Of a DNA stretch of 64,000 nt, positions 38,620-51,940 are shown one piece after another. The stretch's first letter is position 1, and each line of letters starts with the position of its first letter. The notes under the pieces are model-generated. The model was not told the DNA's origin and searched no databases. It was given only the letters and a program-made list of their open reading frames with translations. Origin of the DNA: Struthidea cinerea (Eukaryota; Chordata; Aves; Passeriformes; Corcoracidae); assembly GCA_013397865.1 (NCBI GenBank), contig VZTI01001048.1, positions 2,643,125-2,707,124 of the forward strand, given 5' to 3'. A program made the position numbers and the translations under genes.

Positions 38620-39370
38620 TACAGTTTTAAATGCCCAAAATGCCATGTCCACCAAAAGCCCGATGCTCATTAGTACTAGTAATTAACTTTACAACTGTCA
38701 ACACAAACACCACACAGGCTGACAGATAGATAGTAGCTCTGAGGGTGCTAATAAATCCGGAAATAACAACTTGACACGCAGATGCACAAAAGGATGCAGG
38801 TGATAAAGAAATGTTGACATCAAATCTAATTATCTTCGAAACGGCCAAGTACTGCACAATCCCCAGTAATGCACTGTTATTGCTGGTGATGAGCCCCACT
38901 GGAACGGCTCTTAACCACAGCCTACAACGCAGCTTTTACAGCCCCTTGTCATATCTAGTGAGGACAATATCAAAAAGGAAATTATGAGTGTCATGACCCC
39001 TCCAAGTCAAAAATCTAGTGATGAATATAGGCTCAGCAAGGCATAGCAGATTACCCCCTTACGAGTTTTAAAGCCAGGATGATATATGACATTTTTATCA
39101 GGCACTTTCTCAGGAATGTCACCAAGAGGGAAAATAAAGGCCCTGAAAAGAGACGACTAGGTGAATTATGCAACTGTAATTGCCGATCATAACCTGATAT
39201 GAGCTGAAATTGCTCTGTTTTCATATTGAGATAGCATAAAATTGTCGGGAAATGCAATGGCTCCTTAATGTGGCCTAGATGAGTCTAATATTCTGATCAT
39301 TTTTCACTCAGCTGCTAGGTAAATAGTGCTTCTTTAACACAACCACCGTGGCCCAGGGCAATCTGGGGGC
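38620..39370. other. Candidate conserved non-coding element cluster
   Basis: About 750 bp in which no repeat is visible and homeodomain-type cores recur: TAATTA at 38680-38685 and 38827-38832, GAATTATGCAA near 39162, and TGTAATTGCCGATCATAAC near 39175. CpG-containing words (ATCCGGAAATAAC, TCTTCGAAACGGCC, TGCCGATCAT) persist although CpG is scarce around it. Retained CpGs and dense AT-cores are what long conserved developmental enhancers show. Of the stretches I mark in this way, this is the one I would test first. Confidence 0.3.
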
Positions 39371-41383
39371 CCAATTTTACACTTGAATTGAGAAAATATG
39401 TGTAAACTACAATTTTTCATATTTTCTGCATACATAAGAAGATGAAACATCTTTATCATGTGTATTGTCTGGCTGAGCTTATACAAAATATTAGTTTATC
39501 TCTCCTACTTTGGTTTATTCCATAAGCAAAACACATAGATCTAAAGGACAGGCAATATTCTATATACAAAATAGGTCCATCTTTTATGCAGCCTCGTATG
39601 AAGAATTCTACCATTTTGTTTTTGAAAAGCTGGCAATTAGCAAGTGTAGATTTTGCAAAATAAATTATTCTAAAATGCTCACACTTTTCTGCAAATTGGC
39701 ACTGAAAAAAGAAGGAAAACAAAAGGCCACAGAAATATTTATCTGTACAACCTGAGGTACTAGTTTAAACAATAACCTCTAGGAGAAAAGGAAGGTGAAG
39801 GGCATTTCTTTATTACCATGCTATAAGATAAATTTATTTTATCATAAATCTGCTGTATTAAGCGGTTCATAAAACAGATTTGCTTAAAAAACAGCCTGAG
39901 TTAAAATAAAAAAAAAAAAACTCAAATCAACCAGAAAACCCAATGAAACAAAAAGCATGCTACTACCCATTCTCAGATAATAATCAGCAATAATACCTGG
40001 GGCAGAAAGGTCATAAACCATACTTCCAAGACAGGAATAATTCATTGTACTACTATGTGTTTAAGAATTAGTTTGATAGAGTCACTATCTAGACTGTGAG
40101 ATATTGTCTATCAATCTGACCTTCTAAAAATGAGCCCACAGACTCCCACTTAGGTCAAAACCTCTGCTTTTATGATAAGCGGTGTCTTTCTTACGATGAA
40201 TTTTAGGACCAGGCTTATGATGAGTGCAGCACCATTTGCAAAATATGGAAGTGAAGCAATACAAACTCCTAAATAATAAGGTCTTTCTAAATTCGAGACA
40301 TATTTTTCCTCCAAAGGAACCAAAAAAAGCAACCCCATTTTGCTTGCTTGCTTAAGAGTCAATTCAGAAATAAACAAGTACAAAGGAGGTTAAAAGATTG
40401 AAATTTCTTTGTTTGCATTTATGATATCTGTTCTTAGTTCCTATATATCCACCTTATCGAGGTGGTCCAACACTAATTGCAAAGCAGCACTGACTAGCAG
40501 CAATAACCAGCACCTGGAAAAATCCCATGTGATGCTGGTGACTGCAGATAAGAGCCCTTTAACAAACTTGGGTATATCTGCATCAACTTACTTCCTACTC
40601 CCTTCTACGTTTTATGCTAAAGGCTGATATTTTGTACTAATGTCGTAGCAAAGAGATACCTCACTCTACAGAGAGGCTTCAAACACAGATGATTTCCAAA
40701 GGCTTCAGGGTGTGGGACATACGGAACTGAAAATAACACTGAACACTGTGATACTTCAGTGATCACACAAGTTTTTGTAAAATATTTGACTGGAAACCAG
40801 AAGAGGATTGAAATATAGTTCCTAGCAATTAATACTGCGTGATCCTAAATGTAGAGTTGTTCAGATCTCAAAAGAATTTAAAACTGTAGACCCATCCATA
40901 TTTATTACATTACCACTAACCCTATTATGAACAGTCTTTATGTAATTAACATACCAGCAGGGAATTTAAGAGGTACTTGGCATTAATTTTCAATCCCTAT
41001 TCTCCATGAATTTGGTACTCAATTGTAGTGATAAATAGAAGACACATGGTTATGATTACGCATTTTCTGTAACGATTATGCACCACAGTAGAAAAAACCT
41101 CATAATGCAGCACAGGCTCACAGTAAGCAAGAAAACCCATTTCCTGCTGGACTTTCATTCTCTTCCAGTAATTCAGAAAGTCAAGTGACCACTTTCCATT
41201 TTTTTTTCCTTTTTCACAGGACCTGTTTAGAGAAGACTTCCCACAGTCACTGGCACTTGGCAGAAAAATAACTTCCAACCTTTATCATTCCCTCCTCAAG
41301 TCAGCCCGTTGAAGGTGTATTTATTCCATCTCCCCGTCTCTGTATCCCCCTTCCGGAGAGCGGGCGCAGGGGCTGCAGCTGCT

Positions 41384-41396
41384 GTTGCTAAGCAAC
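41384..41396. promoter_or_regulatory. RFX X-box palindrome
   Basis: GTTGCTAAGCAAC is a perfect 6-bp inverted repeat around a single A. It fits the X-box bound by RFX factors, GTTRCY followed by 0-3 bases and RGYAAC. RFX proteins drive ciliary and some immune and neural genes. The site sits in a short GC-richer patch (about 41325-41400, with GGAGAGCGGGCGCAGGGG) inside AT-rich DNA, which makes a regulatory role more plausible. No adjacent promoter or exon is recognised. Confidence 0.45.
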
Positions 41397-42373
41397 TCAG
41401 CCACAGCACTGCATCACCAAGTACAGATTGCTCCCAACATTTGCAGCCTCACAAATTTGGGAGCTGGTATAATAATAGAAAGTAGTATGGATAACAAAAC
41501 CATTATCCATAGACCGGTAAGTTAGGATATGGATCATAAGAGCTAAGGAAAAAAAAAAAGCTACTGTAACAAGAACACTGAACAATCATTGGCAGTATTA
41601 TTTTCAACCTTTTCTTTTTTTAATCAGTACAGCTTCCACAAAGAAGTTTACATACTCACTATGCGTGAATGCAAAAGTATTTTTGAATTGTGATGATTTT
41701 TTGTGGATCTTTCTGTGCAAGAGAACATCACAATATCGGTGCTGCTGAAAGCTAGCACAAGATCTATTAGTAATCAAATTTCAGCCCAGATTTTATGGTT
41801 AGTCTAACCGAGTTAATTTCTCTAATGTTAGCAATTCATGGAAGAGGTCTCTTGTGGCAGCACAAACCTGGGATCCACAGCAGCTGTCAGAAGAGACTCT
41901 GAGGAATTCCTTATTAGCCAGAATGCAACCAGGCAGAAAACTCATTACACAGTGCTAAATATACTTAATCACATCTATTAGAGAAAAATGAACTTGATAA
42001 TTACAACAAATAACTAAAGAGCAAAAAGTGTTCATGGAAAAACCCACACCAGGATGTGTAAGAAGAGGGGCTGCATACTGACTCTGTGCGGGAGAAAGCC
42101 TTGCCGGAAACTTGTCTGATTCTGATGGAAAACAATTACACCACAATGTACAAATGATTTAGGTTTCCCTTGAAAGCGAAGCATTTACATTTAACAGCTT
42201 ACATAAATGTAACATAATAAGTAAATTAATTGCTTAGATTTTAAAAATTAATTTGGAAAGCTCTTCTGAGAGTTGAGACAACATCTTCTCAACATGCTTT
42301 TTTGGGGAAAGGAAGTCTGCTACAGACATTCACCACAGTAAAGGTAATTTCACAATAGCTGGTACTTCACTGC

Positions 42374-42397
42374 AGTACATAACACAAGTTATGTACT
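42374..42397. repeat. Perfect 10-bp inverted repeat, 4-nt loop
   Basis: AGTACATAAC (42374-42383) and GTTATGTACT (42388-42397) are exact reverse complements around ACAA. Nothing around it suggests a terminator or RNA gene. Confidence 0.9.
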
Positions 42398-45300
42398 AAG
42401 TCTTTCCTTGTTCTGCAGCCTTTATTTTGCTTCAAATGGGATTGGACTGTGGGGTGATGTGGTCCACAATTTTGCCCATCAAGTTACCTATATTTTAAAA
42501 CTGACAGTTTTAAACTAAAGGTATCAGATAATGATCTCACGATGTAATTATAGGCTGAAATCAAACATAAGCATCACAAACTCTTTGTGGGTTCATCACA
42601 TACCATACACAGGCACTCCAAGCAGATCTGGATACCATCTGCCAAAACTTCCCTTGCTCTGTCATGCAGAAGTATCCGATGTCTGTCTTAGTTTTATTTG
42701 CACTTTGCCTAGTCAGTGCATGAAGTGTGGGCACTCTAATTTTGCAGCATTTGCAAATCCTGATGCACAGACACTTGGAGAACACAACAGAGCAGTGACT
42801 GCAGCTTCACATCTTTAGAACAAGCCTAACACCCAGACTTCTGTCACTTCATACCAAATTCCTCTCACATCTTATGAAAAGCAGTTAACCTTTAAGCAAA
42901 TCCATGAACTTGGTTTGGAGTCTTTTTGAGCCCAAACTTTATTTAAAATTCTTTCCCAACTATATATACCCTTTCTTTTTCTATTCAGCCATAGAACATT
43001 TTCACCTTTATTTCTATGAAATACCATTAAAACATCGGATAGCATCTAGCGAAAATAAGACAAATTCTTCACAGTTGTATCCAAATAAAGAGAGAACATA
43101 ATGGCCACAGAAAGCCCTCACCTAAAGGCTGTCAAAGATGTACAAAACCTCAACACTTTGCAAGCCAAAGGGAGGGACCCAGGTAAGTCCCACGTGAAAG
43201 GTCTACACTGCCAGCTTCCTCTCTTCACCTCATTCCTTTCCTCCAGCTGTCACAAAGAGAGGCAAGAAACTGCAGAATTCCATTTCCTAGGAACATAACT
43301 TAAAATGGTGAAAATTAGGAAACAGGATTTGAGTCATTGTGTGGCCCAACAGCAGTGAAAGATCCAATGTCTGCTTGACCGTAAATTAAGAGCAGATGGA
43401 CAAGACTTCGAACTGATAGAAGAAAATTTCTTTTACTGCTCCCTTGCACTTGCTTTCCTTTGTTTTAGCTGATTCCTACCTTCTCTGGGTCATTTCTGCT
43501 GTCTCTACATCACGTCAGAACCAGCATTTTAGAATTAAAACAAGGCAGTAGCCACAAAGCTGAGGCAGTAGCCACTTCTCAGAAGTTAAGGATCACACAT
43601 GCACCATTTTAAAATATGCTCCTTTCAATGAGTTACACTTAGGGACTGATGTTACTTAAAGGAAAAATGCAAAAGGTATTCTAAAAGAGTCTAAAAATTG
43701 AACATTTTCTTTCTTCCAGTGAAAAAATATCATCCCATATACACATGGATACAGAACTTTGCTTGGCTGGGCTTTAGGATAACACAACATAATTTTGGGG
43801 AGGTGGCAGTAATTCTGAAAATTTTTTGGTTCTGCAGTTTACAGATCAGACAATGCTCTTGTGGAAAGAAGCAATTAAGCCTTGCAAAAATTACTGACTT
43901 CATGAAGTCTATTATGTAGCCTATACATCTAAAGATGAACCTCACTACAGAGAACATGTACTATTCCTCTGTGTGAACAAAAGTATCACAGAACTTATAT
44001 AATTGCTTACTCAGTTCTGTACATCTATGAAATAATTTGTTTTTCTTTGTACAAACTGCAATTCTAATTTTAGCTTGTCAGTTATAACTTAGCATATACA
44101 TCACACCATGCTGAAATCAGAATTAATACACACACATCTGAATTAAATTATGGGCACAGAATGGTACACGAATTTTTAAGTTATTTTTACAAAGTTCTAC
44201 TGCATTTCAACAGATTTAGCTCCCACTTAGTTACACCAATACAATAAATGTCCAGCAAGTTTGAGATGTAGAAAAAGTTTTTGCCTTCAAGCACCCTCTC
44301 TCCACTCTTTATGCTTCTAAAACTAGGCACAGCTCACACTGGATTGCTGAATTGGGTGAACCTTTCACCTGAACTTTCATAACAGTTTCTATATTCTTAT
44401 GACTAAGATACTCTTTACCCTAGAAGGTTAAGGTGGCAACACAAATATAACATTAACTAATACGAACAGAAAGAGAGCTATGGTAGTAGCAAAGGTAAGA
44501 CAGAAAAATGAAACAAGCAAGTTTTAAAGGGCATAAAAGGCCATGATCTTTCTTTTTGTGTACAGAAAATGACTACAACTGCCTCAGAATTTTGTTCAAA
44601 AAGTAGAAGTTAGTAGCTGCTCCTTTTAGAATATCAGCCTCCCTGTCCATGGTTAGGAGCTTGGACAATAAAAGCTGGTTCTGTAGCACTTCTCATTTAT
44701 ACAGTATGAACTCTGAGCATAGAAAATCCACAAGTATAATTGTGCATTGCAGTGACAGAAGGAAGGTGTAATATCCTTATACAACAATCATGTTCAGAAA
44801 GGCTAAACACAATGAGAACATCATCAGAATGTCAGAATTCTGCTCTTTGTGTTTTGGGGATAAAGGTACATTGCAGTCCTTTCTGTCCTGCCCTTCAATA
44901 AACAATAATAAGCCTTCCTCACTTAAAAGAGAAAATGTAACCAATTTAATATAAAAGTTCGTTAGCATTTACTGAGAATTAAATTAATAGAAATGGGAAG
45001 CTTGCTGTAGAATTAGCGTGTTAATAGTATATGAACTGCAGATATTTCCTTTTAAACCCAGATAATTCTTGCAGGGATATAAATTCCCATTCTTATTTAA
45101 TTCTCTGTTGGGGGCCTTATAGATTTTTTTTTTTTCCCCCCAGGGAAGTTTTTCCCTAAAGTGTAGCATTCTGAATACAAAAAAAAGAGAAATCTGTGGA
45201 GATGTTTGCAGACCAAGTTTATGCTGAGAATGAAGAGCAATTTGAAAGCTAATAGAGACTGATGAGCAGTGACAGACACAAGAACAGAGGAATCATTCCT

Positions 45301-48300
45301 TTTGCAGTCCTCATGGACAGACCAAGGACGCCACAGGCACAAACTTTTCCTAAGCAAAGAACAGCATCAAAGGCAGAAAATCTGATTAAAACAGCTAAAA
45401 TAGAGCTTTGTTGTAACAAAATGTGGAAAACCTCACAGCTCCAGATGTTCCTAACTTAAGTCTACACTGGTTACGAAGCTTTCCTTTGTTTTTTCCTATT
45501 TTCCAACACAGGGTTGCATCAAACACCCTTGAAAAATATGGAGGAGTTAGGAACAACACCAACAAGCAGAGCAAGCAGAAGCAGCACAGTGTGGTGGCAG
45601 CTGCAGCAGCACAGGACCGGCAGGGGATGGAGCACATGGCTGGCACTTATCAAACAATAGAGACAACCACTACAGACCACGGATGGGGGATCTCTCCGTG
45701 GGGTTCCACCACAAGAAATGACAAGAAGAACTGTATCTATGACTTTCTCTAATGTTCATAACTCAAAACCTATGATCTTGATCACTTTAGCAGATGGTTC
45801 TGCTCTGCTGTAGTTGCAATTAAACAGAGTGTGCCAAAGTGAAGAGCAAATTACCCATGCTATCTATCCCAGTTAAAAAAATCTGCAGTCTTCCAGTATC
45901 TAGTGGGACAATATCCAAAATTTTTCAGCCCCAGCCCATGTTGGATTGCCATTATATTTTATGTCAGTCAGTACTTCAGAGAGTCCAAGACCCTTGGCAT
46001 ATGTTCTTAGTTAACAAAATGGAAAATTAAACTTTGTAGCAACCCCCTGCCACTCCCAAAATAAAAGAAAAATTTTATTTACATCAATGAGCAGGAAGTC
46101 TGATCTTCCTGTGCCAGCCAAAAAGCCTGCAATATAAGGACATTTGGATGAAGAAAGGAATTTAAAGTAAACAAACTAGCCTAAACTCACAATCCTGCAT
46201 TTCGGGTGCTGAGGAATATTCATAAGGAATATCAATTTTAAAATAACCTCTGATATTAACAAGCAGAAGTTTATTACTTTGACAGAGCTTTTGTGCCTTT
46301 TCAAAAATGAGCTGGCTTTTTGAACACATTATCCTCATGGAAGAAGTGCTTCTGAATTTCTTCAACACACAAAAAATACCACAATCATAAGCCCAGTATA
46401 TGCACAACCAAAAATTGTATTGCAATGAAACAGGAAGAGGTACCCAAAGACTGTGGCGTTTTCACTAATTAACGACTGTGTGTAAAACCCCATGAAGTCT
46501 GAAAGACTGAACAAGACAATGTTCAGACAATGTTCTGAATATGAGACCTCGTCTTTAGTTCCCAGCTATCAGAACAAAATTTTCTCTGGGCTACACTGAA
46601 AAGGAAGCACGAGTAGCATCAGCTCCTTGGTTCTCCAGCACTGATGGATTGGGAATACCTATGTACAGTAGTTTTTACAAATTAAATGCGTGAAAACTGC
46701 AATGAGTAGACTTAAAAAAATTATATTTGAGAGTAGATCTGAATATGAAGAAGATATGTAGATAAACTACCTCACTGGCAAACTCATGCAAAGTTTTTTG
46801 CAGTCCAGATGGTATGGGGCAAACTGAGAGGGGGCATTTATGTCAGAGCCTGTACAACAGGAACAAGTATGCTGATATGGTTTCTTTTTTATATATAGCT
46901 GGGTAAAGAGATCAGAGAACACTGGAACGTTAGCCAAAACAAGTTATCCAGCTGCACTGTGTTTCATCACATATCAATTTTTACTGAAAGAAAACCATAC
47001 AAATTTAATCAGTTCTTCATATGGTAATATTTAACATTTTCCCCCAAGTTGTTTGATATTATTGTTTTAAAAGTTCCTTTTCCCCCGTCCTCAAATGTGA
47101 TGTGTGATAGTGGTGAACACAGGAAAAAGATCTATCCCTGGCAAGACTGAAAGTCTCATTTACAGTAGACTCAGTAATAAATGCACTGGCGTCTGTGTCA
47201 ATTGACTGTCTCAATGAAGAACAGGTCACCATAGGGAACAGTGCAAGCAGCGTCTACGCTTGAACCCCCACATCCTCATCCCATGCATGTTTGTAGCATC
47301 AGTAGAAATAGAATTACCCTAATAAACCTTTCTGCCTCCCCCCTTCCCAAGAAACAGGATTTTTTTCCTGATATCTTAAACCACATGGGTTTTCCATCTT
47401 TTTTTTTTTTTAAGGCTATCATATAGCATTTGTATAGCACTTTTAATTATTTGAAAATATATAATAGAGTGGAGACATGGATCCCACTTATATAAATGCC
47501 TATTAAAAGGCCATTTATTCTCTCAGTAACCATAAAACATAAAACACCTCTTAAAAGAATATAATTTCTTTGTTTCTAAGCCAAACACATATAATAAGAC
47601 AGCTTGCTCCTTTTTAAGTAAATAAAAATGATTTGTATTAAATAAAATGAAATATTGTACGCACTATATAATTTAACAATAAGAGACATCAAAGTATGCA
47701 TTACTGCGAGCTAACCCATGCCTCAGAGGTGTTGCAAGCCAAATACTTTAAACGATCCAAGAAACATGTTGTTACAGAAAAGCAAAAACCACAGCGCGTC
47801 ATAAACTGTTGGTCAGATAAGATGTAAAACCAAGTTCCTAACCATTTGTGGTCACTAAATCCCCTGGCAATTACTGTGCCCTTAGAATGTTGATTTTGCC
47901 CAAACTGGAATGTTTTTAATGCACAAGTTTTATGCTCTATGCCTGATTTCTGCAGGGAGAAGTCCCCCCTGCCTGCTCTGCACTGTGGGTGCTCTGTCCG
48001 GTCCTCAAATGGTTGCAAGGACTGTCTTGCATGTGAACATATTCATTTGGGTCTCTACATGCTCTTGGTTGCAGCCCACTAAAATGGGTGAAACCAATGG
48101 GATTTCTTGGAGGTACTTGATAGGGAAATTTGATCCATAGTTTGTAAATCCCTCAACTATAATCGAAGTATAAATAACATGATTATACTGTATATAACTC
48201 CAAATAAGATGATTCAAAAAAATGTAGTAATTGAGAATACACTAAACCCTTTGACAGAACACAAAGTATTTTAAAAAACACAGCGAAAATAACCAGCACA

Positions 48301-48879
48301 GAAAAGCTTATACATTGCTTGTATCAGTTTCATATGGATTTACACCACCACATTGCATCCATATTCTGTTTAGGTACTGCTCTGTAGTTTTGATCACTCT
48401 ATTTTAAAAAACTTTTCAGTGGAAGCTGTAAGCTGAATCAGAAAGCTGATGAGTCAGTACCGTTTGCAAAAAAGGATTTTCCTCTCCAAGAGAAACATTA
48501 ATAAGTAGTGTAGCTTAGGTTCTAGCTGTGCCAACTGTCTTGTAGCAAAAAAAAACCAACTCAACTGTCTTTAGCAATAGCAGTAATTTCTTTTAAAAAT
48601 TACACCACACAGCAAGGAAATGGACTGTAATCCTATTGATTTATTATCCGTAAGGAGTGAGTGAATGGTGGCATAAAGGGAAATGTGACTCAAAAGTTGG
48701 TGAGTTAAGAGAACAGTTTACAAACACTGACACTATTCCATAAGGAGGAACCTCCCCAAAACACAACAGAACTAAAGACCTTCTACCGCACCGGAAGCCT
48801 TCAGCACTGCATAATCAGCTGAGATAGTGGGGTCACACGACTCCATAGTTATGGAGCTGCTAACCCTGAGGAGATCAAT

Positions 48880-48995
48880 TGTTGGGACGTGTGTCCTGCA
48901 GCCGGTCCGTGCACAAAGAACGAGCTGCGTGCGCACAGAGGTGCTGGAGATGGGAAACTCCCGCCGCTTGTCACAGCAGTTGCACGTTCCACCCA
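48880..48995. other. Small CpG-rich patch
   Basis: Within about 110 bp there are eight or more CpGs, in words such as GGACGTGTG, GCCGGTCCGTGC, CTGCGTGCGCAC and CTCCCGCCGC, against a nearly CpG-free background. This is far below the size of a true CpG island. It could be a weak unmethylated regulatory element, or a young GC-rich insertion. Overlapping short frames on both strands carry no known motif. Confidence 0.5.
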
Positions 48996-49289
48996 CAAAA
49001 GGCCCCACTAACAACCACAACGATTTATTTTGTGATGCTTGAAAAAACTTTTTCTAATAATTAAACAACCCTAACTGAAAAGTAATGAAGCACAGTGGAG
49101 TTTTTCCAAATAACAGTGACCCCAAAACATTTTACTTTGTTGATCTAAATACACCTGCCAGGTGGGTAGGAAAACCAGACCCCAGCAGATTATCCTTTTC
49201 ATTCTATTGTTACAGAAAGAGCAGAAAGCACATTAATGCATTTCGAACACTTCTATCAAAAAAGCCATGTTAAATAATGAGTTTGAGGT

Positions 49290-49870
49290 GATTTTTTCAT
49301 ACCGTAATGTCAACAAAAAAATGATTGTGCTTATGAAATTATTTCTTGTAATGTTAATTAATAGTGTCTGAACTTTTGCTGATATCTTGCAAATTAACCT
49401 GCACCTGCAGTTTCCTGTGGCTACAGACTTCACCACTGAAAGTCTTATGGTGGTACAATAATATTTAATAAACACTTTTTATTAACCTGTCTTCCATCCA
49501 CAGTATTATTACAGTCAATAAATGTTATAGCAACATTCTTATGCGGCCTAAAAATTGTTATTAATTTGGATTTGATCGACTCCATGTGTCCAAGGAGCCT
49601 TACAGGACTGCTAAGTGCTTCTAGCACAGAGCTGAAGCTCTTCTGAAGCAGATTCACACCCATTCAAAAACAAAAGGCTATGCCCATTGAACAAACAGCA
49701 GTCAAATCCTCCTTAATTTCATTGCTCTAGGCGTGCTGGTGAACTATTCACACTGATTGGCATCGTTCAGTTTTCAATAAAGGATTTGCTGAAGTGACAG
49801 ATACTTGTGGAAATATACTGCCAACAGATTTGCAATGTCAGTAATTAAGTATGTAAAGCTACAGATGTTG
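49290..49870. other. Candidate conserved non-coding element
   Basis: A long stretch with no repeat except the AT-core words themselves: TGTTAATTAATAG near 49352, CAATAATATTTAATAAAC near 49455, and TTGTTATTAATTTGGATTTG near 49555. It also has isolated CpG words such as CTTATGCGGCC, TTTGATCGAC and GGCATCGTTC. It resembles a developmental enhancer in texture. Conservation is untested. Confidence 0.25.
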
Positions 49871-49921
49871 AACAATTGTGCCTTCCACCAAGATGTATGC
49901 CATAATATCAAGAAGTAACCT

Positions 49922-49948
49922 GGCATCTGGGGCATCTGGGGCATCTGG
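49922..49948 (+). repeat. 9-bp unit repeated three times
   Basis: GGCATCTGG occurs three times exactly and without gaps. It is a small, recent slippage array. Confidence 0.92.
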
Positions 49949-51920
49949 CTTCTTTATTTAAGTACTTTTCTTAGGGTTTGGATCTTAATTCTTTACAGTT
50001 GACAGCAACGATATTTGAGCCAGTCAGTGGCATCTGGTTGCTGGGGGGGTGGAAAATAAGGAAAAAAAAAAAGGGGAAAAAAAAAGCAGCTCTGTGCACT
50101 TTAATTAATTGTGGAGAGATTACATGGTCTTCCAACCGTGTAGTTTGTCATCAGAGCACATTACAGATTTATATTAGATGTTTCTCCACAGTGTCAAGAA
50201 TAACTAAAAAGGGATAGGAAATGATGCCAGCTAGCAATGCTCTACATCAGCGGTGAAAGTTTTATATTTATTACAGCCAAACAATTTTAAAAGAAGATGT
50301 CAATTTTGTAGTTATACTGTGCAAGGAATAAATATTAGGTGGGTAAAGCAGCCAATACATTTCAGCTGCTTGAATAATGAGAGGTTCATGTTTAATCTAT
50401 CAGACCTACCAGAATTGGTGCAACATGTCAGTTATTAATGAAGCAGCATCCCCTTTTCTCATAAAAACATCCTCTCAATACAATAACTAACATATGTTTT
50501 TCTTTTCTTCCTAAAAGGAGCTCTGCCCAATTCCTCCTTTTGATTCATGTAAGAACAGACATGCCAACTGTACACAAATTCTTTTGCTCAATTAATTTGC
50601 AATACCTTTGGTCTTGGGCTGTGCTAATAGAACAGTGCTTATGTGTACTCAAGCTCTCAATTCACTCATAAAGGGCCACATTTCTCTCCTCCCCTGTGCA
50701 CAGACTCCTTTGTACTTGCAGATGAGAGAAGCGTATGGACCTAAAGGCAGTTTGCAGCCTGAGGAACAATCTCTACCCAAATACTACAGGTCTCATTTCT
50801 GTTCTCATATAGACTCATTCACAAACTGCATTTCCCAAATCCCCTCAATATATTTGTATTTATTTCATACAGTTTTACTAATGCAGTTTCTGCTGCTTTA
50901 AGCATTCTGTATTAAGAAACCAATGCAAACAAGTCACTTCCTTTTGCTGTGAAATAGCTTTCAGCCTCTGAGCTCAAATGGAGATTTTCTGTCACGTATC
51001 AACACTAAAATGAATTATTAAAACCAGCTGTAAATTGTCCCCTGCACCCCTATTCTGTCATTTTTTCCAAAGCACAATGAGAAAATTACTTCAGACAAAT
51101 TACTACACACAATGGTGATCAAATGACTCGGCCCTTACTGTTGTTTCTGCTGAGCCCAAAAGAGAAAGCAAGTACTCCTGAGTAAAATGGCAGCTTTCCT
51201 ATTCAGTTCGTGTCTTTCATTGAGCTACATTTTAGAGAGGTAAAAATGTAAGAATTCACATCCTACATCTACAGCATCATTTAATTATCTTCAGAGCTCA
51301 TGAATCAAAGAGCTGACTTGGAGGAAACTGGAGCATGTCTCCATACACGGTAGGCAGCGAGCCCCAGCAGACAGAGCTCTGGATTGAGATTCCAAAGAGA
51401 GTGATGTTTCTCCTTGGCATGCCCAGGAATTCACTAGATGGTCTTGTGTAAATCTCTCTTTCCTTTATGGTTGTGACTACAGAAAGGGACATTCATGTCA
51501 TTTAATTTCAGACACCTGGGCATCTGTTCATCACCATACAATGTTACCCCAATTAGAAATGGAGTTCTATATGTTATTATAATGTGCATAGATTTTGAAA
51601 AAATACAGTTAAACCCAGTCTTTCATTCTTTAATTGTTCTGACTTCATTTGGGATGTTAAACCATGCAATACAGCATTACTGCGTTAAGATACCACACAA
51701 CTTTTCTGATTATTGAAGCTGCTTTGCCATGCTTCAGAACTGTTCCCTAGCAATGGACACCACATCACCTGCTTTTGTTTGGTTTTGTTTTCTGCTGAAT
51801 GATTACTTTATTTACACTAGAAAACTTGGCAATGACAATTCCATAATGTTTTGTATCTATAATAAGTCCACTTGGAAAATGTAACCAGTGTGCAATTTGT
51901 CTAAGTGGTGGTTCCCTAAA

Positions 51921-51940
51921 CATTGCAAAGCTTTGCAATG
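51921..51940. repeat. Perfect 20-bp palindrome
   Basis: CATTGCAAAGCTTTGCAATG is identical to its reverse complement, with no loop. Each half contains ATTGCAAAG, a half-site like that of C/EBP factors, so a dimer-binding element is possible. No promoter is recognised beside it. It may also be a chance or slippage product. Confidence 0.85.

Larger units (their letters stand above)
36861..48879. other. AT-rich non-coding DNA, no gene recognised
   Basis: Twelve kilobases without a recognisable gene. Frames are at most about 109 codons and show no domain. The stretch includes enhancer-like segments (37640-37960, 38620-39370), a relic at 38116-38156, an RFX-type palindrome at 41384-41396, a hairpin at 42374-42397, a 13-bp direct repeat spaced by 20 bp (43543-43575) and an 11-bp exact tandem duplication (46514-46535). 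The rest is ordinary. Confidence 0.55.
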
